DNA of 64,000 nt, from contig NZ_KB235931.1 of NCBI RefSeq assembly GCF_000332295.1, positions 124,001 through 188,000 on the forward strand, in the 5' to 3' direction. The position numbers and the translations under genes were made by a program. The DNA comes from Fortiea contorta PCC 7126. Its GTDB lineage: Bacteria > Cyanobacteriota > Cyanobacteriia > Cyanobacteriales > Nostocaceae. The notes beneath the pieces were generated by a model. It saw only the letters and a program-made list of their open reading frames with translations, did not search any database and had not been told where the DNA came from. This document shows, piece by piece, positions 53,970 to 63,960 of this stretch (position 1 is its first letter; each line of letters opens with the position of its first letter).

Positions 53970-54821
53970 ATGCAACAACACACAATAGCAGCAGAAATTA
54001 CACAAACGGGGGTAGGACTGCACAGCGGTGTCAGTACCCATGTGCGGATTCTGCCGCAAGACGCGGGAAGCGGGCGGTATTTTGTGCGAGTGGATTTGCC
54101 CGATTTACCAATCATTCCCGCCCAAGTTGCAGCGGTCAGTCAAACGGTGCTTTCGACACAATTGGGAAAAGATTTGGCGTGTATTCGCACTGTAGAACAT
54201 TTATTAGCAGCCCTGGCAGGAATGGGTGTAGATAACGCCCGTATAGAAATTGACGGGCCGGAAGTCCCACTATTGGATGGTTCTGCAAGACTGTGGGCAG
54301 AAAGCATCGCCCAAGTAGGCTTAGTTTCCCAAACACTCGTTGATGGTGAATTACCCTTGGTAATTAAAGAGCCAATTTGGATAAATCATGGCGATACTTT
54401 TGTGGCTGCTATCCCTGCACCAGAAACTCGTTTTAGCTACGGGATTGACTTTGAATTATCTGCTATTGGTAATCAATGGCACAGTTGGTTAATGGCTGAT
54501 AATTGCGAAAATGCCTCTGCTAGCTTTGTCACAGAAATTGCTCCCGCTCGTACCTTTGGTTTGCTGCATCAAATCGAACATCTACAGCGCTCTGGTTTAA
54601 TCAAAGGTGGTAGCTTAGACAATGCCCTCATTTGCGGCCCTGATGGATGGATAAATCCGCCATTGAGATTTGCAAATGAGCCAGTACGTCATAAAATCTT
54701 GGATTTAGTAGGAGATTTAAGTTTACTGGGCAATTTCCCCAGTGCTCATTTCTTGGCGTACAAAGCCAGCCATAATTTACACATTCAACTGGCTCAGAAA
54801 ATTTTAGAATTGAAATTTTAG
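53970..54821 (+). CDS. lpxC: UDP-3-O-acyl-N-acetylglucosamine deacetylase LpxC
   Basis: The committed, zinc-dependent step of lipid A synthesis. From ATG 53970 it has 283 residues; a GTG two codons earlier is an equal alternative. Motifs are TGVGLHSG at the start, [20 protein letters not shown] with the first zinc His, [11 protein letters not shown], and the second zinc site [15 protein letters not shown] (His and Asp). Neither start has a visible Shine-Dalgarno, because an STRR lies directly upstream. It is followed by fabZ, lpxA and lpxB. Confidence 0.96.
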   Translation: MQQHTIAAEITQTGVGLHSGVSTHVRILPQDAGSGRYFVRVDLPDLPIIPAQVAAVSQTVLSTQLGKDLACIRTVEHLLAALAGMGVDNARIEIDGPEVPLLDGSARLWAESIAQVGLVSQTLVDGELPLVIKEPIWINHGDTFVAAIPAPETRFSYGIDFELSAIGNQWHSWLMADNCENASASFVTEIAPARTFGLLHQIEHLQRSGLIKGGSLDNALICGPDGWINPPLRFANEPVRHKILDLVGDLSLLGNFPSAHFLAYKASHNLHIQLAQKILELKF

Positions 54822-54902
54822 ATGCTGTCTAAAATCCCCAATTCTAGAGACTTTCCAGACCCACCTACGCAAATCCCAGCTTGAAAACTAACCACACAGC
54901 CA

Positions 54903-55418
54903 ATGTCAATCCTCACCGAATCCAATGCACCTGCATCTACAGAAAATCCAACTATTGTGGAAGCTACAACCGCGCCTGTAGTCAAGACCACTTTCTCGGC
55001 TGAAGAAATTCAGAAATTGCTACCTCATCGTTATCCTTTTCTACTGGTAGATAAGATCATTGACTATGTGCCAGGAAAAAAAGCAGTAGGTGTCAAAAAC
55101 GTCACTGTGAATGAACCCCAATTTCCCGGTCATTTCCCAGGACGCCCACTGATGCCAGGAGTACTGATTGTGGAAGCAATGGCACAGGTGGGTGGTATTG
55201 TTATGACACAATTACCAGAGTTGGAAGGCGGACTGTTTGTGTTTGCTGGTATCGATAAAGTCCGGTTTCGCCGCCAAGTAGTACCGGGTGATCAGCTAAT
55301 TCTCACCGTGGAACTGATGTGGGTGAAACAACGTCGTTTCGGTAAGATGCAAGGTAAAGCTGAGGTCGATGGTCAGGTCGCTGCTGAAGGTGAACTGATG
55401 TTCTCGCTGATAAGTTAA
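54903..55418 (+). CDS. fabZ: 3-hydroxyacyl-ACP dehydratase FabZ
   Basis: Dehydrates 3-hydroxyacyl-ACP in type II fatty-acid synthesis. At 171 residues it is longer than E. coli FabZ (151) because of a polar N-terminal extension of ~28 residues. Hot-dog fold motifs are [34 protein letters not shown] with the catalytic His and Glu, and [11 protein letters not shown]. It lies 81 bp after lpxC, the common arrangement with the Lpx genes that consume hydroxyacyl-ACP. Confidence 0.97.
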   Translation: MSILTESNAPASTENPTIVEATTAPVVKTTFSAEEIQKLLPHRYPFLLVDKIIDYVPGKKAVGVKNVTVNEPQFPGHFPGRPLMPGVLIVEAMAQVGGIVMTQLPELEGGLFVFAGIDKVRFRRQVVPGDQLILTVELMWVKQRRFGKMQGKAEVDGQVAAEGELMFSLIS

Positions 55419-55678
55419 CTACTAATCTAATCTAAAAATATTATGCTTTTATGGTCTGCACAGCCGTGAAGTGCTTTTAGCTGAGTCCTGGCCAGGATAG
55501 CAGTAAAATAAACAAGCCATAACAGCATTTTATATTCTCTTAAGTTTCCTCGCCCTCTCTGCCGAGACACTACCTGTAGCTGGCTTGTCCAGAGAGGCAC
55601 ACACTGAATTTGCCTTGCCCCACACACACTTTCGGTTCCTTAACACACAGCACTCAAGTCAGTTCTGGAGATTCACCC

Positions 55679-56497
55679 TTGAAGACGCTTATTCATCCAA
55701 CTGCTGTAGTCCATCCTAACTCGGAACTCCATCCTACAGTGCAAGTCGGTGCCTATGCTGTGATTGGAGAGCATGTCAAAGTCGGCCCTGAAACTATTAT
55801 TGGCGCTCATGTGGTGCTACAAGGGCCGTGTGAGATTGGGGCGTGCAATCAGTTTTTTCCAGGTGCAGCTATCGGTATGGAACCCCAGGATCTCAAGTAT
55901 GTGGGAGAGCCTAGCTGGGTCAAAATTGGTGACAATAACCAAATTCGAGAATACGTGACGATTAACCGTGCCACTGGTGCGGGAGAAGCTACGGTAATTG
56001 GCAATGGCAATCTATTGATGGCTTATGTCCATGTGGCTCATAATTGCATTATTGAAGACCATGTGATTATTCCCAATTCAGTAGCTTTAGCTGGTCATGT
56101 CCACATCGAATCACGCGCCAGGTTAGGCGGTGTTTTGGGTGTGCATCAATTTGTGCGTATTGGTAGACAGGCGATGGTGGGCGGAATGGCTCGCATTGAC
56201 CGGGATGTGCCACCATACATGCTTGTAGAAGGTAATCCGGCGCGGGTACGGACTCTCAATCTTGTGGGACTGAAACGTTCCGGGATGAGTCCAGGTAACT
56301 TGCAAATTCTCAAAAAAGCTTTCCGGATTCTCTATCGTTCTAATTTATCGTTTACAGATGCTTTGGAACAGCTAGAAATGCTAGGAGATACGGAAGAACT
56401 GCAAAACCTGCGACGCTTCCTATTGCTTTCGCGGATGCCGGGTAGACGTGGTTTAATTCCAGGAAAGAGTAAACCAAGCGTCAGTGATGAATCTTAA
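55679..56497 (+). CDS. lpxA: UDP-N-acetylglucosamine acyltransferase LpxA
   Basis: First step of lipid A synthesis: transfers a 3-hydroxyacyl chain from ACP to UDP-GlcNAc. I place the start at TTG 55679, because it follows TGGAG by about nine bases and begins exactly at the conserved LKTLIHPTAVVHPNSELHPT. The TTG at 55610 would add 23 unconserved residues. The 272-residue protein is a left-handed beta-helix of hexapeptide repeats (VQVGAYAVIGEHVKVGPETI) with catalytic His in VHVAHNCIIEDHV. A helical C-terminal domain follows (GMSPGNLQILKKAFRILYRS). Confidence 0.94.
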   Translation: MKTLIHPTAVVHPNSELHPTVQVGAYAVIGEHVKVGPETIIGAHVVLQGPCEIGACNQFFPGAAIGMEPQDLKYVGEPSWVKIGDNNQIREYVTINRATGAGEATVIGNGNLLMAYVHVAHNCIIEDHVIIPNSVALAGHVHIESRARLGGVLGVHQFVRIGRQAMVGGMARIDRDVPPYMLVEGNPARVRTLNLVGLKRSGMSPGNLQILKKAFRILYRSNLSFTDALEQLEMLGDTEELQNLRRFLLLSRMPGRRGLIPGKSKPSVSDES

Positions 56498-56517
56498 TGC
56501 GGTGTAGGGAATGGTGC

Positions 56518-56793
56518 ATGGGGAAGTGTAGCAGGAGAGGGAAGTGTGGGAAGGGTGGGAGGTGTGGGAGGTGTGGGAGGTGTGGGAAGCTTAGGAAAAC
56601 AGAGAAGATCACAAGCGTAAGCATAAATTCTTTAATTCTTTTTCTCCCCATCTCCCCATCTCCCCATCTCCCCACACTCCCCACACTCCCCACACCCCCC
56701 ACCTCCCCCACCTCCCCACACTCCCCACACTCCCCACACTCCCCACACCCCCCATCTCCCCATCTCCCCACACCCCCCACACTCCCCGTTCCC
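56518..56793. repeat. Repeat element copy B: G-rich arm, conserved core, C-rich arm
   Basis: A G-rich array (GGAAGTGTGGGAAGGGTGGG, GGTGTGGGA units) is followed by a core containing GAAAACAGAGAAGATC and ACAAGCGTAAGCATAAATTC (56611-56630), then CTTTTTCTCCCC. A C-rich array of CATCTCCC and CACACTCCCC units comes next. The core is nearly identical to the copies at 21.8 and 37.7 kb. The element lies between lpxA and lpxB and ends some 17 bases before the lpxB start. Confidence 0.92.
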
Positions 56794-56809
56794 CATTTCC
56801 TATTTCTAA

Positions 56810-57976
56810 ATGCAGATATTTATCAGCACCGGTGAAGTTTCTGGCGATTTACAAGGCTCGCTGCTTATAGATGCACTGCAGCGTCAAGCCGCTGTCTCAG
56901 GCTGGGAACTGAAGATTACAGCCTTGGGCGGTCAAAAAATGGCAGCGGCGGGGGCAACTTTGGTGGGTGATACTACGGCTATTAGCTCAATGGGGCTGTT
57001 AGAGTCTATACCCTATATTTTACCCACAATTCAAGTGCAGCGGCGGGCGATCGCCTATTTGCAACAAAATCCCCCTGATTTGGTGATTTTAATTGATTAC
57101 ATGGGGCCAAATCTCGGCATCGGCACTTACTTGCAGGAGCATTTGCCACAGGTGCCTGTGGTCTATTACATTGCTCCCCAAGAGTGGGTGTGGTCACTCA
57201 GCCTGCGTAACACTGACCGGATTGTGAAATTCACAGACCATCTGTTAGCAATTTTTCCAGAGGAAGCCCGTTATTATCGCCAGCAAGGGGCGAAAGTTAC
57301 CTGGGTTGGGCATCCCCTCGTTGACCGGATGCAGAACGCCCCCAGTCGCCACGCAGCCCGTGAACAATTGGGGATAGCACCAGAACAAATAGCGATCGCT
57401 CTTTTGCCTGCCTCCCGTCGCCAAGAATTAAAATATCTTTTACCAGTAATTTTGCAAGCTGCACAAAATATCCAGGCGAAGTTACCAGCGGTGCATTTTT
57501 GGATACCTCTGTCTCTAGAAGACTATAGGCGACCAATAACGGCAGCAATTGCGCGCTATGGTTTGCAGGCTACGATTGTCTCAGGTCAACAAAAGGAAAT
57601 TTTTGCAGCGGCTGATTTTGCGATCACCAAATCTGGTACTGTTAACCTGGAGCTAGCGCTGTTAAATGTACCGCAAGTGGTTGTTTATCGCCTAAATCCA
57701 ATTACGGCCTGGATTGGTCGCAAAATCCTCAAAGGTTCCATACCTTTTGCATCCCCTACTAATTTGATGGTGATGAAGCCGATTGTGCCAGAATTTTTAC
57801 AAGAGCAAGCGACACCAGAGAATATTACTCAAGCAGCGATGGAGCTATTGCTAAATCCTGAACGCAGACAGCAAACTTTAGCAGATTATCAAGAAATGCG
57901 ACAATGTTTGGGAGAATTGGGAGTGTGCGATCGCGCTGCTCAAGAAATCTTGCAAATGATGACTCACAAGCTTTAA
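56810..57976 (+). CDS. lpxB: Lipid-A-disaccharide synthase LpxB
   Basis: Joins UDP-2,3-diacylglucosamine and lipid X into the disaccharide. The 388-residue GT19 enzyme shows FISTGEVSGDLQGSLLIDAL at the N-terminus, GGQKMAAAGATLVGDTTAIS, SMGLLE, LVILIDYMGPNLGIG and YYIAPQEWVWS. The donor-site region is FAITKSGTVNLELALLNVPQ. Its length matches other bacterial LpxB proteins. A repeat element lies between it and lpxA, which may place it under its own promoter or make its expression depend on read-through. Confidence 0.97.
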   Translation: MQIFISTGEVSGDLQGSLLIDALQRQAAVSGWELKITALGGQKMAAAGATLVGDTTAISSMGLLESIPYILPTIQVQRRAIAYLQQNPPDLVILIDYMGPNLGIGTYLQEHLPQVPVVYYIAPQEWVWSLSLRNTDRIVKFTDHLLAIFPEEARYYRQQGAKVTWVGHPLVDRMQNAPSRHAAREQLGIAPEQIAIALLPASRRQELKYLLPVILQAAQNIQAKLPAVHFWIPLSLEDYRRPITAAIARYGLQATIVSGQQKEIFAAADFAITKSGTVNLELALLNVPQVVVYRLNPITAWIGRKILKGSIPFASPTNLMVMKPIVPEFLQEQATPENITQAAMELLLNPERRQQTLADYQEMRQCLGELGVCDRAAQEILQMMTHKL

Positions 57977-58088
57977 TAGCACTGTAGCGTTAAGCTAAAT
58001 TCTGCTAGCACATCTTCTGCCCATAACCGCCGTCGTCGCCAGCGCCAACACTCATATCAGAGTCAATCAGTCAAAATCTCAATTGCAA

Positions 58089-59387
58089 ATGAGGCTCGAA
58101 AAACAGCATTCCCACTCCAATAGTTTTGGTAAACGCCCAATCGCAGTTGACTTGTTCTCTGGCGCTGGCGGTATGAGTTTAGGCTTTGAACAAGCCGGTT
58201 TTGATGTGTTGGCTTCTGTGGAAATTGACCCCATTCATTGCGCTGTTCATGAGTTTAATTTTCCCTTTTGGTCGGTGCTGTGTAAAAGCGTGGTAGAGAC
58301 GACTGGGACAGAAATTAGAAAGTTATCAGCAATTGGCGAGCAAGAAATTGATGTAGTGATTTGCGGTTCACCATGTCAAGGTTTTTCACTTATGGGAAAA
58401 CGAATTTTAGATGACCCGCGTAACTCTTTAATTTTCCATTTTCATCGGTTGGTTGTGGAGTTACAACCCAAATATTTTGTGATGGAAAATGTTCGCGGTA
58501 TCACCGTCGGTAAACATAAACAAATTCTGCAAACCTTGATTAGTGAATTTAAAAATAAAGGTTATCAAGTCCAAGAAAACTATCAAATTTTAAATGCTGC
58601 TCACTACGGTGTACCTCAAGCACGGGAAAGATTATTTTTGTTGGGTGCGAGAGCAGATTTAGAATTACCGACATATCCGCCACCAGTTACTCAACCAGCT
58701 AATCCTAAAAAATCTAAAATTAATAAATTATCTTCTTTGCCTAATAGTCCCACGGTATGGGATGCAATTGGAGATATCCCAGAAGTAGAAGAATATGCAG
58801 ATTTAATTAAAAGAGATTGGGTAATTGCGGATTATGGTAAACCGAGTAATTATGCTTTATCATTACGTGGTATTTCTAAGTTAGAAAATGATTATTCTTA
58901 CCAACGCAAATTTGATTCTCATCTGCTTTCTTCAAGCTTGAGAACTCAACATTCCAATGCGACTATTGAGCGGTTTGCAGCTACAGCTAAAGGCGAGAAG
59001 GAATCGATTAGCCGTTTTTATAAATTACATCCTGATGGTGTTTGCAATACTTTAAGAGCGGGTACAGATAAAAATAAAGGTTCTTTTACCTCGCCTCGAC
59101 CAATTCATCCCTTCACACCGCGATGTATTACTGTTAGAGAAGCGGCGCGACTACATTCTTATCCAGATTGGTTTAGATTTCATGTAACTAAATGGCACGG
59201 ATTTCGACAGGTGGGAAATTCTGTACCACCACTATTAGCAAAGGCTGTAGGTGCAGAGATTATTCGCTGTTTAAATGTGGTGGTTTCGCAGCCTAGTTAT
59301 TGGCAAGAATTAGGTGAACAGAGGTGGCTACAGTTGCGGTTAGTACAGGCTACACAGCGTTATGAAGAGATAGGGGTTAGGGGTTAG
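58089..59387 (+). CDS. DNA (cytosine-5) methyltransferase
   Basis: A 432-residue C5 methyltransferase from ATG 58089 (a TTG two codons earlier is possible). Motifs in order: I AVDLFSGAGGMSLGFEQAGF; IV VVICGSPCQGFSLMGKR with the catalytic Cys; VI FVMENVRG; VIII NAAHYGVPQARERLFLLGAR; a target-recognition region; IX/X ITVREAARLHSYPDWFRF and RQVGNSVPPLLAKAVG. No restriction enzyme gene is nearby, so it is a solitary methylase. Some cyanobacterial solitary C5 enzymes modify CGATCG, the core of HIP1, but the specificity here cannot be read from sequence. The last codons and the stop lie in a GGGGTTA heptamer repeat. Confidence 0.93.
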   Translation: MRLEKQHSHSNSFGKRPIAVDLFSGAGGMSLGFEQAGFDVLASVEIDPIHCAVHEFNFPFWSVLCKSVVETTGTEIRKLSAIGEQEIDVVICGSPCQGFSLMGKRILDDPRNSLIFHFHRLVVELQPKYFVMENVRGITVGKHKQILQTLISEFKNKGYQVQENYQILNAAHYGVPQARERLFLLGARADLELPTYPPPVTQPANPKKSKINKLSSLPNSPTVWDAIGDIPEVEEYADLIKRDWVIADYGKPSNYALSLRGISKLENDYSYQRKFDSHLLSSSLRTQHSNATIERFAATAKGEKESISRFYKLHPDGVCNTLRAGTDKNKGSFTSPRPIHPFTPRCITVREAARLHSYPDWFRFHVTKWHGFRQVGNSVPPLLAKAVGAEIIRCLNVVVSQPSYWQELGEQRWLQLRLVQATQRYEEIGVRG

Positions 59388-59836
59388 GGAGAGACATTTT
59401 TATTGTTCCTTCTTTCGTCGAGCCAACAAAACTAGTACGCCACGGCGGAAATAAAGTACTTATTACAAATCTATCAAAAGTTTAATATACAAGTTTATGA
59501 TTTTAGGCTTCAGACTTCAGACTTCATACTTTTTTTTCGTAGTTGAGCACTGAGGGGCGATCGCACTCTTGCGGCTATGAGCTAGTTCTTGTATTGTGTG
59601 TCTGATGCTCTGTTCATTAACAAAATACCGATTAGCTAGTGCTTGTGAGGATTTAGACGGCTATTTTACACTATACTGTGGCTAATTTTTAGCTGGCTGC
59701 TGTGGGCAAGATATTTACAATCTTTGGTCTGTCTGACGCACCATTTACATAGATTTATTTAAATTACCCCAATCACAGAATCTCACCACTAAAGTTATGG
59801 GAGCGTCAAAATTGAGCAAGCTAGAGTTTAATCCTT
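59388..59836. other. Intergenic region with short STRRs
   Basis: No gene is supported. TAGGGGTTAGGGGTTAGGGA crosses the start of the gap. CTTCAGACTTCAGACTTCAT lies at ~59512-59531. The AT-rich part before 59837 presumably holds the mnmH promoter. Confidence 0.5.
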
Positions 59837-60904
59837 ATGCCACCTTCTCACACACACACTCAGCAGCCTTGGACTGAAACTTACAGCGAAATCATTGATG
59901 TTCGTTCACCTCATGAGTTTGCCACAGATCACATTCCTGGTGCAATTAATTTACCAGTGCTAAATGATGCCGAACGCATTGAAGTAGGAACGATTTATAA
60001 ACAAGTTTGTGCGTTTACTGCCCGTAAAATTGGTGCCGCTTTAGTATCAAAAAATATTTATCAGCATCTAAGTCAACATTTTGCGGCTAAAGACCCAGAT
60101 TATCATCCTTTGGTGTATTGCTGGCGGGGTGGACAGCGTTCTGGGAGTATGGCGTTGGCGCTGGCGCAGATTGGTTGGCGAGTGACTGTATTACAAGGTG
60201 GTTATAAAATTTATCGGGCTTATGTTCGCCAGCAATTAGAACATTTACCTCAGCAATTTACTTATCGGTTGTTGTGCGGTTTCACTGGTAGTGGGAAAAC
60301 GCATATTTTAGGGAAGATGCGTCAACGCGGCGCTCAAGTTTTAGATTTGGAATGTTTAGCGAATCATCGTGGTTCTTTGCTGGGTGAAGAATGGCGAGGT
60401 AAAGTGGCGCTGCAACCATCTCAAAAGTACTTTGAAACTCTACTATTAGAACAGTTACAAAAATTTAATCCTCATCAACCAGTGTGGGTAGAATCAGAAA
60501 GTCCCAAAATTGGGAAGGTTTTTTTGCCACCTGCTTTATGGGAACAAATGCAACTAGCTAACTGTGTGGAAGTGCAATTACCAATAACTGCTAGAGTTGA
60601 GTTTCTTTTACAAGAATATCCTCACCTTGTTGCTCATCCTGATATTTTGCAAAGAAAAATTGAAAAGTTGCAACCTCGATGTGGTTGGGAAAAATTCAGT
60701 CAGTGGTATCAATTAATTAATGCTGGTAAATGGGAATTATTTGTTAAGGATATTTTGCAGTCACATTATGATCTCACATACAAAAAATCGATTAAACGAT
60801 ATTTTCGCCAACCTGAGTTAGTGTTAGATATACCAGATTTATCTGATAACAGTATTGATGATTTGTTAGATGCTTTATTGCTAAATCGTGTGGCGGTCAA
60901 ATGA
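59837..60904 (+). CDS. mnmH: tRNA 2-selenouridine synthase MnmH
   Basis: Replaces sulfur by selenium, through a geranylated intermediate, at wobble 2-thiouridine of tRNAs. The 355-residue protein has an N-terminal rhodanese domain (EIIDVRSPHEFATDHIPGAI; active-site Cys in LVYCWRGGQRSGSMALAL, residue ~95). A C-terminal P-loop domain follows (LLCGFTGSGKTHILGKM, residue ~149). Length and layout are typical. The required selenophosphate synthetase is not in the window, so sulfur-related activity in this organism is possible if selD is absent. Confidence 0.93.
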   Translation: MPPSHTHTQQPWTETYSEIIDVRSPHEFATDHIPGAINLPVLNDAERIEVGTIYKQVCAFTARKIGAALVSKNIYQHLSQHFAAKDPDYHPLVYCWRGGQRSGSMALALAQIGWRVTVLQGGYKIYRAYVRQQLEHLPQQFTYRLLCGFTGSGKTHILGKMRQRGAQVLDLECLANHRGSLLGEEWRGKVALQPSQKYFETLLLEQLQKFNPHQPVWVESESPKIGKVFLPPALWEQMQLANCVEVQLPITARVEFLLQEYPHLVAHPDILQRKIEKLQPRCGWEKFSQWYQLINAGKWELFVKDILQSHYDLTYKKSIKRYFRQPELVLDIPDLSDNSIDDLLDALLLNRVAVK

Positions 60905-60908
60905 TTTT

Positions 60909-61042
60909 GAGATGAGGGGTTAGGGGTTAGATGTGTAATTTGTGTAATGGAGAAATGTTACAGCTAGCGTTTACATACGCGATGAAATGTGCAAAGTATA
61001 TTTCCCTAGCCCCTAGCCCCTCACCCCCAACCCCTCGCCCCT
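60909..61042. repeat. STRR pair in inverted arrangement
   Basis: GAGGGGTTAGGGGTTAG at ~60914-60930 is answered by CTAGCCCCTAGCCCCTCACC, then CCCAACCCCTCGCCCCTG, to ~61042. A ~75-bp AT-rich core lies between. The gap 60905-61273 has no gene that I can support. Confidence 0.7.
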
Positions 61043-61273
61043 GTATTCCACTAACGACGTAGCGTTTCTACCTTGGGAGATGATGGGAGGTTCACCCATT
61101 CAGGTGAAGTCATGTAGAAATGTTAAGGTTTAAAATGGACTAAAAATAAAGCAATTATTAAGTCAATTGTATTTCTACTGGAGATTTTCCTGAAGTTGGA
61201 GAAACTGTCAATTCCCCTACTCGTCCGTTAACTAACAACTACTTTAGTCAAGCCATTTTCACAGGCTGCTGTT

Positions 61274-62746
61274 ATGACCACGTATTTAGAAATTCCCTTT
61301 ATTGGCAAGAAAGTTAAGTATCCACTACGCTGGCTGATGGGGCTGATAGCAGTGGGAGCGGTAGTTGTGGGGACAGCAACTACTCGGAGTTTGGTGAATC
61401 AGGGAAAAAATTTGCAAGATATTAGCCAACTTACTGTCCCGGTGGCGACAAAAAATGTCACGCTGCGGATTACTGCCAGTGGTAAGGTTGTACCGGTGCA
61501 GAGTGTAAATATTAGTCCCAAGAATCCAGGGGTACTGGCGCAGTTGGATGTTGAGCAGGGCGATCGCGTACAGCAAGGACAAATTATTGCTAGGATGGAC
61601 ATCGGCGATATCCAAGCGCAAATATTGCAATACCGTGCCAATGTAGCCCAAGCAGAAGCTCAATTACAGGAGGCGCGAGCGGGGAGTCGTCCTCAAGAAA
61701 TTTCTCAAGCCAAGGCGCGTGTAGCCCAAGCAGAAGCGCAACTACAACAGGCCCGTGCGGGTAATCGTGACCAGGAAATTGGACAAGCCCAAGCCCAGGT
61801 AAATTCAGCCAAAGCCCAGGTAAATCTCACCCAGGCGCGGGTAAACCGTTATCGTGAGTTGACGCAGCAAGGTGCGACTTCTCAAGACCAGTTGGAACAA
61901 TATATCACTGAAGACCAAAGAGCCAAAGCTGGTTTAGCGGAAGCAGAAAAACGCTTGTCACTGTTGCAAAGTGGTAGTCGTAGTGAAGAAATTGACCAAC
62001 GGGAAGCGGCGGTTACGGAAGCACGGGCGGCGTTAGTACTGTTACAAAATGGTACTCGCCCAGAGGAAATCGCTCGACGCCAAGCTGCAGTTAAATCAGC
62101 GCAAGCGCAGGTAAAAGCGGCGATGGTGCGGCTGGAAAATACAATTATTCGTGCTCCTTTTGCGGGAATTGTGACACAAAAATACGCCAATATCGGTGCG
62201 TTCGTCACTCCTACCACCTCAGCGTCAACCAGCGCGTCGGCGACTTCTAGTTCGATTGTGGCTGTGGCGCGTGGTTTAGAAGTTTTGGCGCAGGTTCCAG
62301 AAGCAGATATTGGCAGAATTAAGCAGGGACAACAGGTGGAAATTGTCGCCGATGCTTATCCTGATGAAGTTTTTCAGGGACGGGTGCGGTTAATTGCGCC
62401 GGAAGCTGTGGTGGAACAAGGTGTAACTTCTTTCCAGGTCAGGGTAGCTCTAGATACTGGTACTGATAAATTGCGTTCTGGTTTGAATGTCGATTTGACC
62501 TTTCTGGGCGATCGCCTGAACAATGCTTTGGTGTTACCAACTGTAGCTATTGTTACAGAAAATGGCAAGACTGGTGTGCTAATACCCGATGCTAATCAAA
62601 AGCCCCAATTCCGAGAAGTGACTGTAGGAGCGCAAATTCAAGACCAAACTCAGGTTTTGGGGGGAGTGAAAGCAGGCGATCGCGTATTCGTAGACTTACC
62701 CCAAGATTATAAAATCGAGAAGCAGAAGGCTAAACAAAATCAATGA
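61274..62746 (+). CDS. Efflux periplasmic adaptor (HlyD/MacA-type membrane fusion protein)
   Basis: A 490-residue membrane-fusion protein. It has an N-terminal transmembrane anchor (~19-36, LRWLMGLIAVGAVVVGTATT), a lipoyl/barrel domain (ASGKVVPVQSVNISPKNPGV), and a long coiled-coil hairpin with repeated units (VAQAEAQLQEARAGSRPQEI, QQARAGNRDQEI, LLQSGSRSEEI). The second half-lipoyl segment is IIRAPFAGIVTQKYANIGAF, and a beta-barrel tail ends in Lys/Gln-rich residues. It links an inner-membrane ABC exporter to an outer-membrane channel. Its stop overlaps the permease start by four bases (ATGA), so they are translationally coupled. Confidence 0.93.
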   Translation: MTTYLEIPFIGKKVKYPLRWLMGLIAVGAVVVGTATTRSLVNQGKNLQDISQLTVPVATKNVTLRITASGKVVPVQSVNISPKNPGVLAQLDVEQGDRVQQGQIIARMDIGDIQAQILQYRANVAQAEAQLQEARAGSRPQEISQAKARVAQAEAQLQQARAGNRDQEIGQAQAQVNSAKAQVNLTQARVNRYRELTQQGATSQDQLEQYITEDQRAKAGLAEAEKRLSLLQSGSRSEEIDQREAAVTEARAALVLLQNGTRPEEIARRQAAVKSAQAQVKAAMVRLENTIIRAPFAGIVTQKYANIGAFVTPTTSASTSASATSSSIVAVARGLEVLAQVPEADIGRIKQGQQVEIVADAYPDEVFQGRVRLIAPEAVVEQGVTSFQVRVALDTGTDKLRSGLNVDLTFLGDRLNNALVLPTVAIVTENGKTGVLIPDANQKPQFREVTVGAQIQDQTQVLGGVKAGDRVFVDLPQDYKIEKQKAKQNQ

Positions 62747-63960
62747 ACTTCCTAGAAAGCGTTAACATGGCGGGAAAAACTCTCCTCTCGAACAAGTTGC
62801 GGAGCGCCTTAACCATGCTAGGTATTGTAATTGGTAACGCCTCTGTGATCGCCATGATTGGTATCGGTGAAGGTGGGCAGAGGTACGTTGCTCAACAGTT
62901 AGAGTCTTTGGGGCCGAATATCCTGTTTGTGCTTCCAGGAAATCAGGAAACGCAACGCATATCTAGGGATGTTCCCAGAACACTGGTTTTAGAAGATGCA
63001 CAAGCGATCGCTACTCAAGTACCCACAGTAGCAGAGGTGGCTGCAGAATTGAACAGTCGCCAAGTGGTAACTTACGGTAATAAAAATACCGATATCAACA
63101 TCATTGGCACAACTCCCAGCTTTTTAATTGTGCGAGATTTTGAGGTAGACAAAGGCAGATTTTTTACAGATATAGATATGAAGCGCAGCAACCAAGTGGT
63201 GGTCTTGGGTGCAGATTTAAAAACACGCCTTTTTGGTAACAGTAATCCTGTCGGTCAGCAGTTGCGAATTAAAAACACCAGCTTTCAAGTAATTGGGGTA
63301 TTAACTGGTAAAGGCTCAACTTTGGGGGTAAACTACGACGAAGCCGCATTGGTGCCCATTATGACCGCCGCTAACCGGATTGTGGGTCAAACTTCTCCCT
63401 ACGGATTGGAGGTGAGTTATATTGTCGCTTCTGCTAAAAATGCCGAGAGTGTGGACGCAGCCCAGTTTCAAATTACCAATTTACTACGGCGACGGCACAA
63501 ATTAACTGGTGAAGATGATTTCACGATCCGTTCTCAAAAAGACGCTTTGCAAACTGTTGGTCAAATTAGCAGTGCTTTAACTGTAATGTTAGCAGCGATC
63601 GCCGGTATTTCTCTGTTTGTCGGCGGCATCGGCATCATGAATATTATGCTGGTTTCGGTGACAGAACGCACTCAGGAAATTGGATTGCGGAAAGCGATCG
63701 GGGCGACAGAGCAAGACATTTTGCTACAGTTTATGATTGAGGCGGTGATTGTCTCTGCGGTTGGTGGTTTGCTGGGAACTACAGTTGGTGTCAGCGGGAT
63801 TTTTTTAGTGGCTGCTGTCACCCCTCTGCAAGCAGGAATTTCCCCCGTGGCGATTACAATGGCGGTGGGAATTTCTGGAGGAATTGGCTTATTTTTTGGC
63901 GTAATTCCCGCGCGTCGTGCGGCGAAGCTTGACCCGATTGTGGCTTTGCGTAGTGCTTAG
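62743..63960 (+). CDS. MacB/FtsX-type ABC transporter permease
   Basis: A 405-residue permease with one N-terminal helix (~20-40, LTMLGIVIGNASVIAMIGIG), a large periplasmic MacB_PCD domain (~45-270), and three C-terminal helices. The latter include SLFVGGIGIMNIMLVSVTER and the FtsX signature EIGLRKAIGATEQDILLQF. It lacks the fused ATPase of E. coli MacB, so a separate ATPase is needed; none is upstream, and it probably begins beyond base 64000, as in devBCA-like clusters. Its substrate is unknown. The 40 bases after its stop hold nothing recognisable. Confidence 0.93.
   Translation: MNFLESVNMAGKTLLSNKLRSALTMLGIVIGNASVIAMIGIGEGGQRYVAQQLESLGPNILFVLPGNQETQRISRDVPRTLVLEDAQAIATQVPTVAEVAAELNSRQVVTYGNKNTDINIIGTTPSFLIVRDFEVDKGRFFTDIDMKRSNQVVVLGADLKTRLFGNSNPVGQQLRIKNTSFQVIGVLTGKGSTLGVNYDEAALVPIMTAANRIVGQTSPYGLEVSYIVASAKNAESVDAAQFQITNLLRRRHKLTGEDDFTIRSQKDALQTVGQISSALTVMLAAIAGISLFVGGIGIMNIMLVSVTERTQEIGLRKAIGATEQDILLQFMIEAVIVSAVGGLLGTTVGVSGIFLVAAVTPLQAGISPVAITMAVGISGGIGLFFGVIPARRAAKLDPIVALRSA

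Noticed and set aside
56481-56835. Open frames on both strands between lpxA and lpxB
   Set aside because: They translate repeat copy B and have no family resemblance.
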